DNA from: Malaya genurostris | Taxonomy: Eukaryota; Arthropoda; Insecta; Diptera; Culicidae | Assembly (NCBI RefSeq): GCF_030247185.1 | Contig: NC_080571.1 | Location: 7,251,001 to 7,315,000 of the forward strand | Length of the DNA: 64,000 bases | Direction: 5' to 3' | Part shown: positions 47,212 through 57,754 of the stretch, piece after piece | Numbering within the stretch: position 1 is the first letter of the stretch | Layout: each line of letters begins with the position of its first letter | Program-made: the position numbers and the translations under genes | Notes under the pieces: generated by a model | Database searches by the model: none | What the model saw: only the letters and a program-made list of their open reading frames with translations | Told to the model about the DNA's origin: nothing

Positions 47212-47418
47212 AACATTTACATTCCTTTTGCGGAATTTTGCACTCTGTTTCAAAAGACTTCGCAGTCGTTTCTTTGCGTACAGAAGAAGCATTGCATGGC
47301 TAGTACTACGATCCTCCTGACACTAAAATTCCTTCCAGGTCGGGACTCAACCATACGATAGCTGGCTTGTAGACCGGCGCCCTATACATTGAACTGTCAA
47401 CCCGGGTAACTAACAGTA
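47212..47418 (-). mobile_element. tRNA-headed SINE, family 2, copy 2
   Basis: Read on the minus strand, the head 'gggttgacagttcaatgtat' and 'gtatggttgagtcccgacct' (A- and B-box-like) is followed by 'acgactgcgaagtcttttga' and 'ccgcaaaaggaatgtaaatg'. This matches 3738-3925 from end to end. The copia element sits a few bases beyond its head. Confidence 0.75.
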
Positions 47419-47421
47419 GCA

Positions 47422-47426
47422 TGAGC
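47422..47426. repeat. Copia target site duplication, left
   Basis: TGAGC here is repeated at 52503-52507 on the other side of the element. Five bases is the usual duplication for Ty1/copia integration. Confidence 0.95.
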
Positions 47427-47817
47427 TGTTGAAATATACATTTCATCCGTGGTAGCGGTCAATTTGTCATTCTTGGCAATATGTGCTTGTGAATCGCTAT
47501 CAGCACAAACAAAATACGGCGAGAGGATATCTCACCACAAGAAGTAAGAAATGACGCAGAAAGCAAGCGGGGAACGCAAGCTTTCTGCGCACAATAAACA
47601 ACAAGACAATAGTAGCTATCTCTCTTTGTGTGGATACGATACGCACTGCTGCTGAACAATACCATATGATCGACAGTGGCCGATCATTGTAGTATAGTTA
47701 TACATCGCTTGAGTAATATGTATTATATTAAGAACTAGGCTAAGCTTGTAAATAAAGTTACCACAATTTAACCTGAAGTGAAGTACTCTGCTTTATTTTG
47801 TTCTATTCACTTCAACA
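47427..47817 (+). repeat. Copia 5' LTR (391 bp)
   Basis: The LTR starts TGTTGAA and ends TTCAACA, perfect 7-base inverted ends with the canonical TG...CA. It differs from the 3' LTR at a single position, C at 47520 versus T at 52205. It contains an AATAAA at about 47752-47757 that could serve polyadenylation. One difference in 391 bases implies a recent insertion, since LTRs are identical when inserted. Confidence 0.98.
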
Positions 47818-47818
47818 A

Positions 47819-47832
47819 GGTTATGGGCCCAG
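47819..47832 (+). other. Copia primer binding site (tRNA-iMet anticodon arm)
   Basis: ggttatgggcccag lies one base after the 5' LTR. It is complementary to the anticodon arm of initiator methionine tRNA (contains the CAT anticodon), not to the tRNA 3' end. Drosophila copia is known to prime with an internal fragment of this tRNA, so the site supports copia-type half-tRNA priming. Confidence 0.85.
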
Positions 47833-48178
47833 GATTATAAGGTTCGAAGGTTATTCGGTTCCTTACATCTTGACAACCAAAATCGAAAGTTATTCGATTA
47901 TTCGATCAAAGGTTATTGATCATTTCTAGTAGGTGGTTAACCTACGGGACAGTACAATCGTAGAGATCGATTGAAGCAAACGGACAGTTTGTTTACTGTG
48001 CAAACGGACAGCAGGAGAAGGTGGATCGCGAAGAACTGGTGCCTACGAGAGGGGAACTCTCGAGCGCACTATACCATTCCATGCAGTATTCTCCTCGCAG
48101 AGGCATTTAAACGTCTTTGATGGTGACGAAGCCAATTTCACAGCCTGGAAATGGCGTGTAGAGCATCATCTGGCAAAG

Positions 48179-51100
48179 ATGAAGCTCTCACACACACTTC
48201 TTCGTACACCGGAGGAGGAAGATTACGCGAAGGAAGTCCCTGGGGAAACTGCAGCCGAAGCCGAACAACGAAGATTGAAGCTAAAGCACAGAATAGATGA
48301 AGACATCGACGCCATCGATGCCATTGTAATGATGGTAGACAACACTGTGCTGAACAAACTGATCGGACTGCAATACGCGAAGGAGGCGATGGACACACTA
48401 GTGAGGACGTACCAAAAAGCCGGTACATCCGCGATGGTGAACATGCGGGATCGTTTGTATTCCATCAAACAGCGAAATCTTGGCAGCTTGTCAAGAATAT
48501 TTGATGAATACGATCTCATCATTCGTGAACTAGAACGCATGGGATCGACACTAACAGTGGCAGAAAAGGTTCATGCATTGCTGATTGCCATACCGGAAAG
48601 GTATAGGCATTTGAAAGGTGCTCTGATGGTGTTATCCAATGAGGAGTTATGTGCGAAGCCGATATTGGAAATTAAACGGATGTTCTATGATGCTGCTGCT
48701 GGGGAAGCTGAAAGGAAAGAGATTAAAAATGTAGCATTAGCTAGCAGGAAAAAGGACGTTAGATGTTTCGGGTGTAACGAAACCGGTCACTATAAAAACA
48801 AGTGTCCGTTAATGAAGAAGTTCATTGCTGCAGAGAAGGAGAAATCAAAGATACCGCAGAAGAAAAGAGTACACGCTATGATGGCTGGGTTTCCGAAAAA
48901 CAAGAAGGTGAGATTCGTGGTTGATTCCGGCGCTTCTGATCACATGGTGAATGATGAATCCTTGCTGGAGGATGTGGAAACATTAAATGTATCCGTTACC
49001 ACCGCAAAGTCTGGCCAAACTCTTCGGGCTACGAAGAAAGGAAACATGAAACTCTGTTCAGTTATTGGTAAAAATAAAGTAAATTATTTAGAATTGTACA
49101 ACGTTCTTTTCGTTCCAAATTTGGAAGAAAACTTATTTTCGGTTAGAAAAGCAAGTCATTGTGGAAAAAGGGTTACTTTTATGGATAAAGAGGTCATCTT
49201 TGAATCTAATGAAGAAATCATTGCAGTCGGAAGTCTCATTGAGAACTTATACTACCTTGATTTGATTGGCGATGAGTCGTCATTGGTGGATAAGAATCCA
49301 GCAGCGTATGTCGGGAAACAAGTCAGTCTTAAAACATGGCATGAAAGACTTGGACATTTGAGTTGGTCAAGAATCGAAATGCTTTTTAAAAAGCAAATGG
49401 TTGAGGGTATCAATGTGAACCCTAGAGATTTTCACGAACGGGAAGTTTGTGATGGATGTTTAGCTGGGAAACAGCAAACGATAAAGTTTATTAACATGGA
49501 ACTACCAAGGTCTAGAAGACCGTTAGAGATAGTTCATACGGATGTTTGTGGAAGTATGGAAAAGGACACATATGATGGTTTTCGCTACTTTGTAACATTT
49601 ACCGATGATTTCACGCATTTTGCGGTAGTTTACCTCATGAAAAATAAATCAGAAGTCCTCGAAAAAATGAAAGAATATGAAGCAATGGCAACGGCATGTT
49701 TTGGTCAAAAAATGTCGATGCTACGTAGTGATAATGGCGGCGAATATACGAGTACTGAGTTTCAGAATTTCTGTAAAGAAAAGGGAATTCGAATAATGTA
49801 CACAGTACCATACACGCCACAGCAAAACGGTGTAAGCGAAAGATTAAACAGATCTTTGATGGAAAAGGTTAGAGCAATGTTGTATGCTAGTGGTTTATCT
49901 AAAGATATGTGGGGTGAAGCATTGTATGCTGCAACATATCTATTAAATCGTTCACCTACGAGTGCTCTAACAGAAGCTAAGACACCATTTGAAATGTGGT
50001 TTGGAAAGAAGCCAAAAGTTAACCACCTTAAAATATTTGGTTGTAAAGCTTACAGACAAATACCCAAAGAAAAACGTCATAAACTGGACTCAAGAACACA
50101 ACCGTTAATTTTTGTGGGATACGCAAATAATGGTTATAGATTGTGGAGCATAGAAACACGTTCAATTGTAATTGCCAGAAACGTCACATTTGATGAGAAA
50201 TTGATGGGTAATCATAAAGAAACATCAAATGACGAAGGACAGGTTACAATGTGCCCCATTGATGTTGTAATCCAATCCGAGAGAAGCCAGACAGAGGGTA
50301 TCTACGAAGAACTGGAATCGGAAAATGGAAATGATACAACTATAATAGAAAATCTACATAATGCTGATTCGACAGAAGAAACTGACTACGAAAGTACGTA
50401 TGAGGACAATATAGATTATGAAACAACAGAAGAAGGCACTGCTGGGGAACAGCAGAAATTGCGAAGAAGCGCTAGAAACAGAAGAAAGCCTGAAAGATTT
50501 TCAGAATACGTTGCTAAATTGACATTAGCCTATGATGATGAAATTCCACAAAACATTGAACATTTGAAAAAGCGGGATGATTGGCTAAATTGGAAAGCAG
50601 CAATCAAAGAAGAACTCAAATCTTTGCATCAAAACAAGGCATGGACAGTGGTTAACTGTGTGCCAGAAGGTTTTAGAGCAATTCATTCAAAGTGGATTTT
50701 CTCAATTAAGGAAGACGACAGATATAAAGCACGATTAGTCGCCAAAGGGTGTTCGCAACGTCCAGGATTTGATTTCAGTGAAACATTTGCACCTGTGGCC
50801 AAATTGGAAAGTGTTCGTGTAATCCTAGCACTTGCCAACGAACATAAAATGCATGTTCATCAGATGGATGTAAAAACAGCATTTCTCAATGGAGAATTGG
50901 AAGAGGAAATTTACATGAAATTACCTGCGAATGAAATCGGAAAAATTATTGCTGTCCGTCTACACAGAAGTATATATGGATTGAAGCAAGCAAGCAGATC
51001 ATGGAATAAACGGTTTGACGATGAAATTAAGCAACTTGGATTCATCGCATTAAAAAGTGACTGCTGCATCTACATGGAAAAATCAAAAGAAATATTTCTG

Positions 51101-51922
51101 ATTTTATATGTAGATGACATACTGTTGATTTCCAAGGATATTGGTAAAATTGACTGGATAAAAATCGAGCTTGGAAGGATATTCCAAATGAAAGATTCAA
51201 AAGAAGTGAAACATTTCCTTGGTATGGAAATAATTCGCGATATTGAAAAACAAACGTTGGAAATTTCACAAGCAGAATATGTGAAAAAGGTCCTGAAAAA
51301 GTTTGGAATGATTGACTGTAAACCAGTGGGGACACCGCTGGATGCAAATGCAAAATGGTCAAATAATGGTGGCAAGCCAACTGAGCATCCTTACAGAGAA
51401 CTAGTAGGGTGTTTACAATATCTCTCTTTAACTTCAAGGCCGGATATATGCACTGCAGTTAGCAAACTTAGCAGGTATAACAACTGTGCAACAGACGAGC
51501 ACTGGTCAGGATTGAAACATATATTAAGGTACTTGCAAGGAACCATGCATACCAAAATAGTGTATACACATGGAAATGATCAATCACCGTTAGTAGGATA
51601 TGCTGACGCTGATTTTGCAAATGATACTGATGATAGAAAATCTGTATCAGGTTTTGCTTTCCTGTTATATGGAAACTTGGTTTCGTGGTCAACGAAACGG
51701 CAAGCAACGATTAGCTTATCAACGACAGAAGCTGAATTAATTGCATTATGCTCAGCGGCAACAGAAGGAATGTGGTTAACAAAGCTTCTGAACGAATTGG
51801 GCATAGTGGTAACATTTGTCATCATGGACGACAGCATCCCTTGCATGCATATTGCAACGGAACCAAGGTCACATCAGAGAATGAAACATTTAGACATCAA
51901 ATATCTTTTCATGAGTGCCTGA
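48179..51922 (+). pseudogene. Copia gag-pol polyprotein, truncated at the C-terminus
   Basis: The polyprotein would package and copy the element. Residues 1-170 are the copia gag region; an open frame extends upstream to 47975 ('VFDGDEANFTAWKWRVEHHL') but has no ATG. An ATG at 48081 is in another frame, so the true start is lost or needs a frameshift. The zinc knuckle CFGCNETGHYKNKC begins at residue 196 and the protease motif DSGASDH at 249. The pre-integrase region starts near 387 (WHERLGHL). Integrase D455, D518 and E554 show DD35E spacing. In the reverse transcriptase, D897 and the YVDD box (979-980) are intact. RNase H keeps D1143 and E1184. The frame stops early at 51922 because of an insertion; the original frame continues to a TGA at 52115-52117 inside the 3' LTR. 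Confidence 0.95.
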
Positions 51923-51969
51923 AAATATATATTATACTATTGAAAAAAAAAAAAAAAATATCTTTTCAT
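51902..51969 (+). mobile_element. 46-bp poly(A)-tailed retro-insertion in the copia RNase H
   Basis: tatcttttcat occurs at 51902-51912 and again at 51959-51969. Between the copies lies a 46-base segment ending in 16 A residues (51943-51958). Direct repeats plus a poly(A) end are the signature of target-primed reverse transcription by a LINE machinery. The insert is far too short to identify its source and may be a severely 5'-truncated LINE or SINE tail. Removing it and one repeat restores the RNase H frame. Confidence 0.9.
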
Positions 51970-52101
51970 CAGAGAGCTGATCAATGAAGGAAGAGTTCAT
52001 CTTCAATACATCCCAAGCGCTGATCAACCAGCCGATGCATTCACCAAGGGGTTACCAAAAAGTACGCACAGAAGGTTATTCAAAGTGCTGAATGTACAAA
52101 T

Positions 52102-52111
52102 TGTGGGGAAG
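52102..52111 (+). other. Copia polypurine tract
   Basis: The run tgtggggaag directly precedes the 3' LTR. A G/A-rich stretch in this place primes plus-strand synthesis in LTR elements. It is short and has T near its start, so the exact limits are uncertain. Confidence 0.6.
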
Positions 52112-52502
52112 TGTTGAAATATACATTTCATCCGTGGTAGCGGTCAATTTGTCATTCTTGGCAATATGTGCTTGTGAATCGCTATCAGCACAAACAAAAT
52201 ACGGTGAGAGGATATCTCACCACAAGAAGTAAGAAATGACGCAGAAAGCAAGCGGGGAACGCAAGCTTTCTGCGCACAATAAACAACAAGACAATAGTAG
52301 CTATCTCTCTTTGTGTGGATACGATACGCACTGCTGCTGAACAATACCATATGATCGACAGTGGCCGATCATTGTAGTATAGTTATACATCGCTTGAGTA
52401 ATATGTATTATATTAAGAACTAGGCTAAGCTTGTAAATAAAGTTACCACAATTTAACCTGAAGTGAAGTACTCTGCTTTATTTTGTTCTATTCACTTCAA
52501 CA
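52112..52502 (+). repeat. Copia 3' LTR (391 bp)
   Basis: Identical to the 5' LTR except T at 52205 in place of C. It ends TTCAACA and is followed by the TGAGC duplication at 52503-52507. Confidence 0.98.
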
Positions 52503-52679
52503 TGAGCTACCCAAATATAACTCAACATTGAAGTTTTTTCAAATGTTAGAAGTGAGCGACATTTTGTTTCTTGCGTTATCTACTGGATAGGTGTAATTGA
52601 AATTTTGCGTACACATAGTTAAACGTGTATTGTTTACGCACTGTGAATTGATTTCTTCAGTAATGTTAAGCGATTTGTA

Positions 52680-52932
52680 CTTGCGGGAAGTGGAATACAC
52701 TTCAAGCACAATGGACAGATGTCCTCAAAAGCGGTAACTTCTAAAGGCTAGTGATGGTCCGATGACCTTCTGGCAGGATTTGGTATCACGCCACTACAGG
52801 AAGAACGTGCCTAAGTTTTATAAGGCAAATGATGTCGATTTCGTACCGAAGAATCTGAACCCCGCAAACACTCCGGAACTGCGCCCAATAGAAAAATACT
52901 GGACCATTATGAAGGAGCACCTTCCAAAAAAT
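52680..52932 (+). pseudogene. Fragment of a third DD37E-type transposase
   Basis: The frame from 52762 reads 'MTFWQDLVSRHYRKNVPKFY' and 'VPKNLNPANTPELRPIEKYW'. There are 37 residues between the Asp of WQDL and the Glu of RPIEKYW, the DD37E spacing. Protein spelling differs from both other DD37E/D copies in the window, so this is another lineage. Everything before the second Asp is lost or unrecognisable, and tandem-core sequence begins directly after it. Confidence 0.75.
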
Positions 52933-53659
52933 GGTGACTTTTCTCGAAGATGGCTAAACGGATTTTCTTAAACTTAGATTCAATTGAATGTTCTTATGGT
53001 CCCAAACAAAGTTCCTGAATTTTGTTTGGATATTACTTCCGATCTTCCGGTGGATATGACTAATTTTTCTCAGAGATGGCGTGATTGATTTTTACAAACT
53101 TAAATTCAAATGAAAGGTCTTATGGACCTTACCAAAACTTCTGAATTTCATCTGAATCCGACTTCCGGCTCTGAAATTATAAGGTGATTAGTGTGAAAAT
53201 TACTCGCTTTTCTCAGAGATGGCGTAACCGATTTCAACAATTTGATTCAAATGATTGGTCTTATGATCCTATATAATACTTCTGAATTTCATTCGGATCC
53301 GACTTCCGGCTCCGGAATCATAGGAAAAGAAAATCTAAACTGACCTCAAAACTACTTCGTTCGATAGTCATTATCAGTCAAAAAGTCAAACAAACTGATT
53401 TCGGCTATCCTGACTCCCAGTTTCTAATTCCGGAGGCACAGAAAATAGTGGTCATATTTTCTCAAATGGATCTCACTCACTTTTCTCAGCGATAGTTTGA
53501 ACGATTTTCGCAAACTTCGGGCCCTGTGGTCTTGTACGAAATTCCTGAATTTCATCCGGATCCGATTTCTGGTGTGTTAAAAATTTTATACCAGCACTTG
53601 AAGGGGCGAAACAGTAAAAGTGCAAAAACTCTAAACGATCAACTAAACCGATTGATGAA
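52933..53659 (+). repeat. Tandem-core units
   Basis: Three to four diverged units follow one another: 'ttctcgaagatggctaaacg' at 52940, 'ttctcagagatggcgtgatt' near 53069, and 'ttctcagagatggcgtaacc' near 53211, with 'ggatccgacttccggctccg' near 53296. The array stops at the TA that precedes the DD37E element at 53662. Confidence 0.75.
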
Positions 53660-53661
53660 TA

Positions 53662-54686
53662 AGGAGTGTATCGAAAATAAGCTATCCACAAATTTTTCTA
53701 TCAAATTATGATAAAAAACGATAATTTATTCAAACTAAAAATTGATCCTTCACGAATTTTCGAACTTTTGATCAAACGCTCTTCATTAAGACAAGTGTTG
53801 CATCGCATTTTTGGACGCTTGAGCCCAAATTTTTTTTGAACTTCTGCATGTTCCCAGCTGCCTTACCAGTCTTCTTGAAGACCTTCTTCACGATTGTCCA
53901 GTAACGTTCGATGGGTCGATGCTGAAGGCAATTTGGTGGATTGATATTTTTTTCAACGAAATTAATACCCTTTTCCGCAAGCCGCAAGAGAGTGGTTTTG
54001 GCATAGTGCGCCGATGATAAATCCGACAAAAACAGTGGAGGTGTACTATGCTTCTTATATAAAGGCAGCAATTTCTTCTGGAGACACTTAGATCGATAGA
54101 TTTCTGCATTTATAGTTCCGGTAATGTAAAAAATGGTTGACTTCAAACCACAGGAACATATTGCTTGCCATACCAGTACCTTTCGAACGAATTTCTCTAC
54201 TTGAATCGACCTATCCGCATCGCTCACATCATCCCCAACGACGACAGTAAAGTATTGTGGACCTGAAAGGGCTTTTCTGTCCTCCTTTACATAAGTCTCA
54301 TCGTCCATCAAAACGCATGCATCCGGACACTGCAAAAGACGCGAATACAATTTCCGGGCCCTTGTTACTGTTCGCTTCTTATGTTCTGCACTTTGTTTCG
54401 AGATTTTCTGCTTCTTGTAGGTCTTCAGGTGATTTCGCCTCTTGATACACTGGATCATTTCGACACTCGTTCCTGCTTTTTAGGCCAAATCAAGTATTGA
54501 CATTGATTTGTTTTTCATGATTGAAGATACCACTTTCTGGTCCAGTTTCGGGTTGGAAGAACCGGGTTTTTTGCCTCTTCCTGGTAGCTCCTCCAAAGAA
54601 TACTGTTCCCCAAACTTATAAATGATGGTTTTAACACTGGCATGATGAATTCCAAACCGCTTCGCCAATTTTCGCATAGTAATACC
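53662..54686 (-). mobile_element. DD37E transposon, truncated at its 5' end
   Basis: The left terminus, 'aggagtgtatcgaaaataag', after TA at 53660-53661, matches the terminal repeat of the element at 11612. The opposite terminus is missing: similarity to the family stops near 54686 inside the start of the transposase, and unrelated DNA follows. Confidence 0.85.
53772..54686 (-). pseudogene. DD37E transposase, C-terminus intact
   Basis: Reading from the break, 'GITMRKLAKRFGIHHASVKT' begins the helix-turn-helix region. A TAA at 54480-54482 replaces the Lys codon seen in the 11.7-kb copy. The frame then continues unbroken to 53772. The triad is D in MDDETYV, D in FLSDLSSAHYA, and E in RPIERYW, with exactly 37 residues between the last two, which defines DD37E. 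The first ~20 residues and the start codon are missing. It is non-functional because of the truncation and the nonsense codon. Confidence 0.92.
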
Positions 54687-56070
54687 GACGACATGACCAG
54701 GCACTCCGAAGAAAAATCAGCATTAAAACTGTTCGCTAACGATTTACCGCCAGTTACCACAAATCTAGCGACCCCTTGTAAATGATAAAAATAATCTTCC
54801 CGAGCAACACTGTTTAAGTTGCTATGGACTAGTTACCAAGGAACCCCAAAACAAATAAACATGTTTTGAAAGCGGTGGAATAGTTCTATTAGTGTTAAAC
54901 TTTTTCCAAATTAAGCAGAAATGCATTTAAATGAACTCGATTTTCGGAATTTAATCGAAACTATGGATGAAACATCATAAATATGCATTCATTGATTAAA
55001 CTATATGTATAAATACTCAGAATCCGAAGTCATCGGATAGGGAGATACAGAATTGTTGTCGTGATGTTAGGATTCATAACAAATGGTCACTAAATTGTAG
55101 ATCTTCCGTAGTTTTATCATACTGTCACTTTCGAGAGCCGCCAAAGAAAGAACCGAAAAAAATCACTATTTGATCTTACCTTTCCTCCAGTAACGGAAAA
55201 CTTGCTAAGATGCAGTTTTTCTCGCTCTTGTGGCCGGTATATGTATGTTTTGAAACAATTACCATTACAGTAGTATCGGTATAATATGCCGGTATCAAAA
55301 TTGTTTTGTGTCGGTTGATTGCGCAGCAGTGGAAACAGTATTTCACCTACCGTAGAGCACTAGCCTCGCTCGGCTCGTTGTCGGTCATTTCCATGTTTTT
55401 TTCGTTGGTTTGCGCTGAGCTGTTATCACACAACGGTTTCAAGTCAGCAGTGAGTTATTCATCCCAATGTCCCTAAGACTGAATTTTGAACTTGGCTTTA
55501 TAAAAGACATAACTCATACTCCTCAATTTTTACATTCCGCTCAAGGTAGGTAAATCCATTAAAATGTTCCGTAATATAATAACCGATCTGAAACTTATTT
55601 TGTTTACATTCATCTTGCCTTCGATATACAGTAACCAAGGTTATGGTGACTGATATTCAAAATCAATAATATATCAACTTGTGCTGCCAGTTTAAAACAA
55701 TTCACTAGCGTTTTCGATTTACGATACAGTTTTGATAGACGAGTGGCAGGTCGTGTCGTCGGTAATACCCTTCTCACTTAGCCATGTGTCCAGAACCAAA
55801 CACACAGCATGCACAGTATTAGATATTATAGTAAAATTGATATGAGATGGCTGGCTGTCACTACAGTCGAGAGATGCTTCAGGCGTACCATTACTGGAAG
55901 GTAGATTTCTTCGAAAAAAACCTCACCCAGCCTAATTGCCTTCAAATTCGCCCGATCGAGAAATATCAAGCAATTGTCAAGCAATAACTGAATAGAGCTA
56001 GAAGCTGACTCGAGATGTTTCAGAGATGAAGAGATCGCTGGATGGAATGAAGGATCGTTGGATAAAATGA
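54687..56070. other. Unassigned region
   Basis: No gene is seen. Composition becomes more mixed around 55.1-55.5 kb. No repeat of the families found elsewhere is obvious. Confidence 0.35.
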
Positions 56071-56071
56071 C

Positions 56072-56165
56072 GGAAACGATGATTTTTTGGAGAAAGATAC
56101 GCTCAGAGACAGGACTCGAACCTGCGTTCTTATGCAATCCGTGCATACGTTCCGCCACCCTGAAC
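56072..56165 (-). mobile_element. tRNA-like SINE, family 3, copy 2
   Basis: This matches 5728-5818 nearly base for base over the tRNA-like head ('cgcaggttcgagtcctgtct' on the minus strand) and the short tail 'gagcgtatctttctccaaaa'. Sequences outside this ~95-bp block are unrelated in the two copies, which defines the unit. Confidence 0.65.
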
Positions 56166-56564
56166 TGTGGTAGACACAATTCAACCACAAAACAGTTCTA
56201 CCTAAAAACTGGGTTGATTGATGATACTTTTTCTGGAAAATGCAATGAAAACCTGTTAATATCTTATGATGAGTTATTAGGTGCATCGAGTTTAAAGTTA
56301 TTTTTGGTAACATAAATCCGTTTGCGTTCCGTTATTTATTGGGTATTCAAGTGAGTGTTGGAGGATTTAAAGTAGATGACAGTGTGTGAGAAAAAAAAGC
56401 TTATTTTATTCAACGTATTGCACGTTTATCAAAAATGTAGAACGTAAAAAAATCAGTTCGCTTCCACATCTCATACAAGACCAAGATAAAACAAAACCGC
56501 TTACGTTCAGGGCGAAAGAAACCAAGTACATTATTGTGTAGTGAACAATAGAACGACCTCGAAA
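56166..56564. other. Unassigned, possible 5' region of the ORF1 element
   Basis: Sequence just upstream of the ORF1 start probably includes its 5' untranslated region, but no clear upstream boundary or target duplication is seen. Confidence 0.35.
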
Positions 56565-57707
56565 ATGCGTGAACCAAACGAACAAAAGCTACCGCCGGTA
56601 CGAAAGAATACAATTATTTTTTTTTTTTTGTTTCAATTATAGAGACTTTAACATCTTAGGTCATTCGCCTCTTCGGACCAGAAAATCTTTCTGACCCTAT
56701 GTGCGGGGTTGGGAATCGAACCCGGGCTGTGTGAAAGGCATCGACTATCCCATCACGCTATACCCGTCCCCAATACAATTATTGTTGACTTCAGGCAGTG
56801 CAAAATTCGACCTTCGATACGAGAACTTGAAGGTTTGCTAAAGGAGCAAATGCATCTTGACTTTAAACGTGTGCATTTACTTCAATGCAATAAAACAAAT
56901 AATGTTGTTTACATCCAGTTTTATAAAGAGTTGGATGCAATTCAACTCGCAAGAGACAATAATAATGTGCATTATGTGGAGCACGAGAACATTAAGTACA
57001 ACATTCCAGCATATATGGAAGATAGTGCTATAGAAGTGCGTGTGCATGATCTTCCCTCAAGCGTCATCGATCCTTATATTCGTAAAACTATGTCCCAATA
57101 CGGAGAGATTCTCTCTATCGAAAAAGAAAAGTGGAAGAACTTTTTCCCCGGTATTCTAAATGGCGTACGTTTGTTACGCATGCGCTTGAAATGGCCTATA
57201 CCTTCTTATGTAACTTTCGACCAGGATACAAGAATCCCGTGCAAATCACTTGTTACCTATGACAATCAGATGGCCACATGTCAATATTGCCAAAAAGCTG
57301 TTCATTACGGTCAGCCTTGTGATAAACTGGACAAGGAGACAACCACACCAAAGGACAACGGTGCTTCCTTTTCACTAACCCCAAGCAACACCAGTACACC
57401 TGTGACAGTCACCAACAGCAGTGAAGTATCCCCATCAACGAAACCATCCAACGTAACCCCTATAGAACAAAGTACACCGGCTGCAGTTAACAGCTTACCA
57501 TCCAACCAACCAGCAACTGCAACCAATGTACAACAAGGCGCATCTCCAGCAACTAGCAACGAAATCAACAACAATACTACGGCAATGGATGACGAGATGA
57601 ACCACGAACAAACTGCCCTTCAATCCTTGCAGGAGGGAGATGGAAGCTCCTCTCCCCCTAGAAAAAGGGTGACAACGAGATCCAGTACAAAAAAAAATTT
57701 TAGCTAA
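56565..57707 (+). pseudogene. Non-LTR ORF1 (zinc-knuckle protein) split by a SINE
   Basis: ORF1 proteins of this kind bind element RNA. The original start is the ATG at 56565 (MREPNEQKL). After 14 codons a SINE interrupts, and the frame resumes in phase at 56772 and runs to 57707, about 325 residues without the insert. The N-terminal half ('FRQCKIRPSIRELEGLLKEQ', 'VRVHDLPSSVIDPYIRKTMS') resembles the RNA-binding folds in such proteins. A single knuckle, CQYCQKAVHYGQPC (C-x2-C-x4-H-x4-C), follows. The C-terminal third is rich in Ser, Thr, Pro and Asn and ends with the basic 'PPRKRVTTRSSTKK'. No reverse transcriptase follows. The first in-frame ATG after the SINE is at 56850. Confidence 0.85.
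56607..56783 (-). mobile_element. tRNA-headed SINE, family 1, inserted in ORF1
   Basis: A 12-base direct repeat, aatacaattatt, flanks the insertion (56607-56618 and 56772-56783). The SINE lies on the minus strand at 56619-56771. Its head reads 'gggacgggtatagcgtgatg' and 'agcccgggttcgattcccaa', the body 'gggtcagaaagattttctgg', and it ends in an A-run (T-run on the plus strand). It is the best-preserved copy of this family in the window. Confidence 0.92.
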
Positions 57708-57754
57708 AAACTCAGCTCATTCGGCCACGTGAAGCTTGTACGCAAATAGGCCTG

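Larger units (their letters stand above)
47427..52502 (+). mobile_element. Complete Ty1/copia LTR retrotransposon
   Basis: The element has two 391-bp LTRs, a 5-base target duplication, a primer binding site, one gag-pol reading frame and a purine-rich stretch before the 3' LTR. Domain order (gag, protease, integrase, reverse transcriptase, RNase H) is the copia order. It is structurally complete and young, but its coding frame is damaged at both ends: no in-frame ATG before residue 1 of the main frame, and a 46-bp retro-insertion in RNase H. It could still be mobilised in trans. Confidence 0.97.

Noticed and set aside
47459..47665. A 68-codon frame present in both copia LTRs
   Set aside because: It is antisense within the LTR, is duplicated only because the LTR is, and shows no domain.
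48138..48540. Minus-strand frames opposite copia gag
   Set aside because: They are antisense shadows of the gag-pol frame with no motif of their own.
56709..56771. A new start codon for ORF1 supplied by the SINE
   Set aside because: The frame is open through the SINE, but the codon at 56709 is TTG. The ATG at 56699 is in another frame, and the first in-frame ATG is at 56850.
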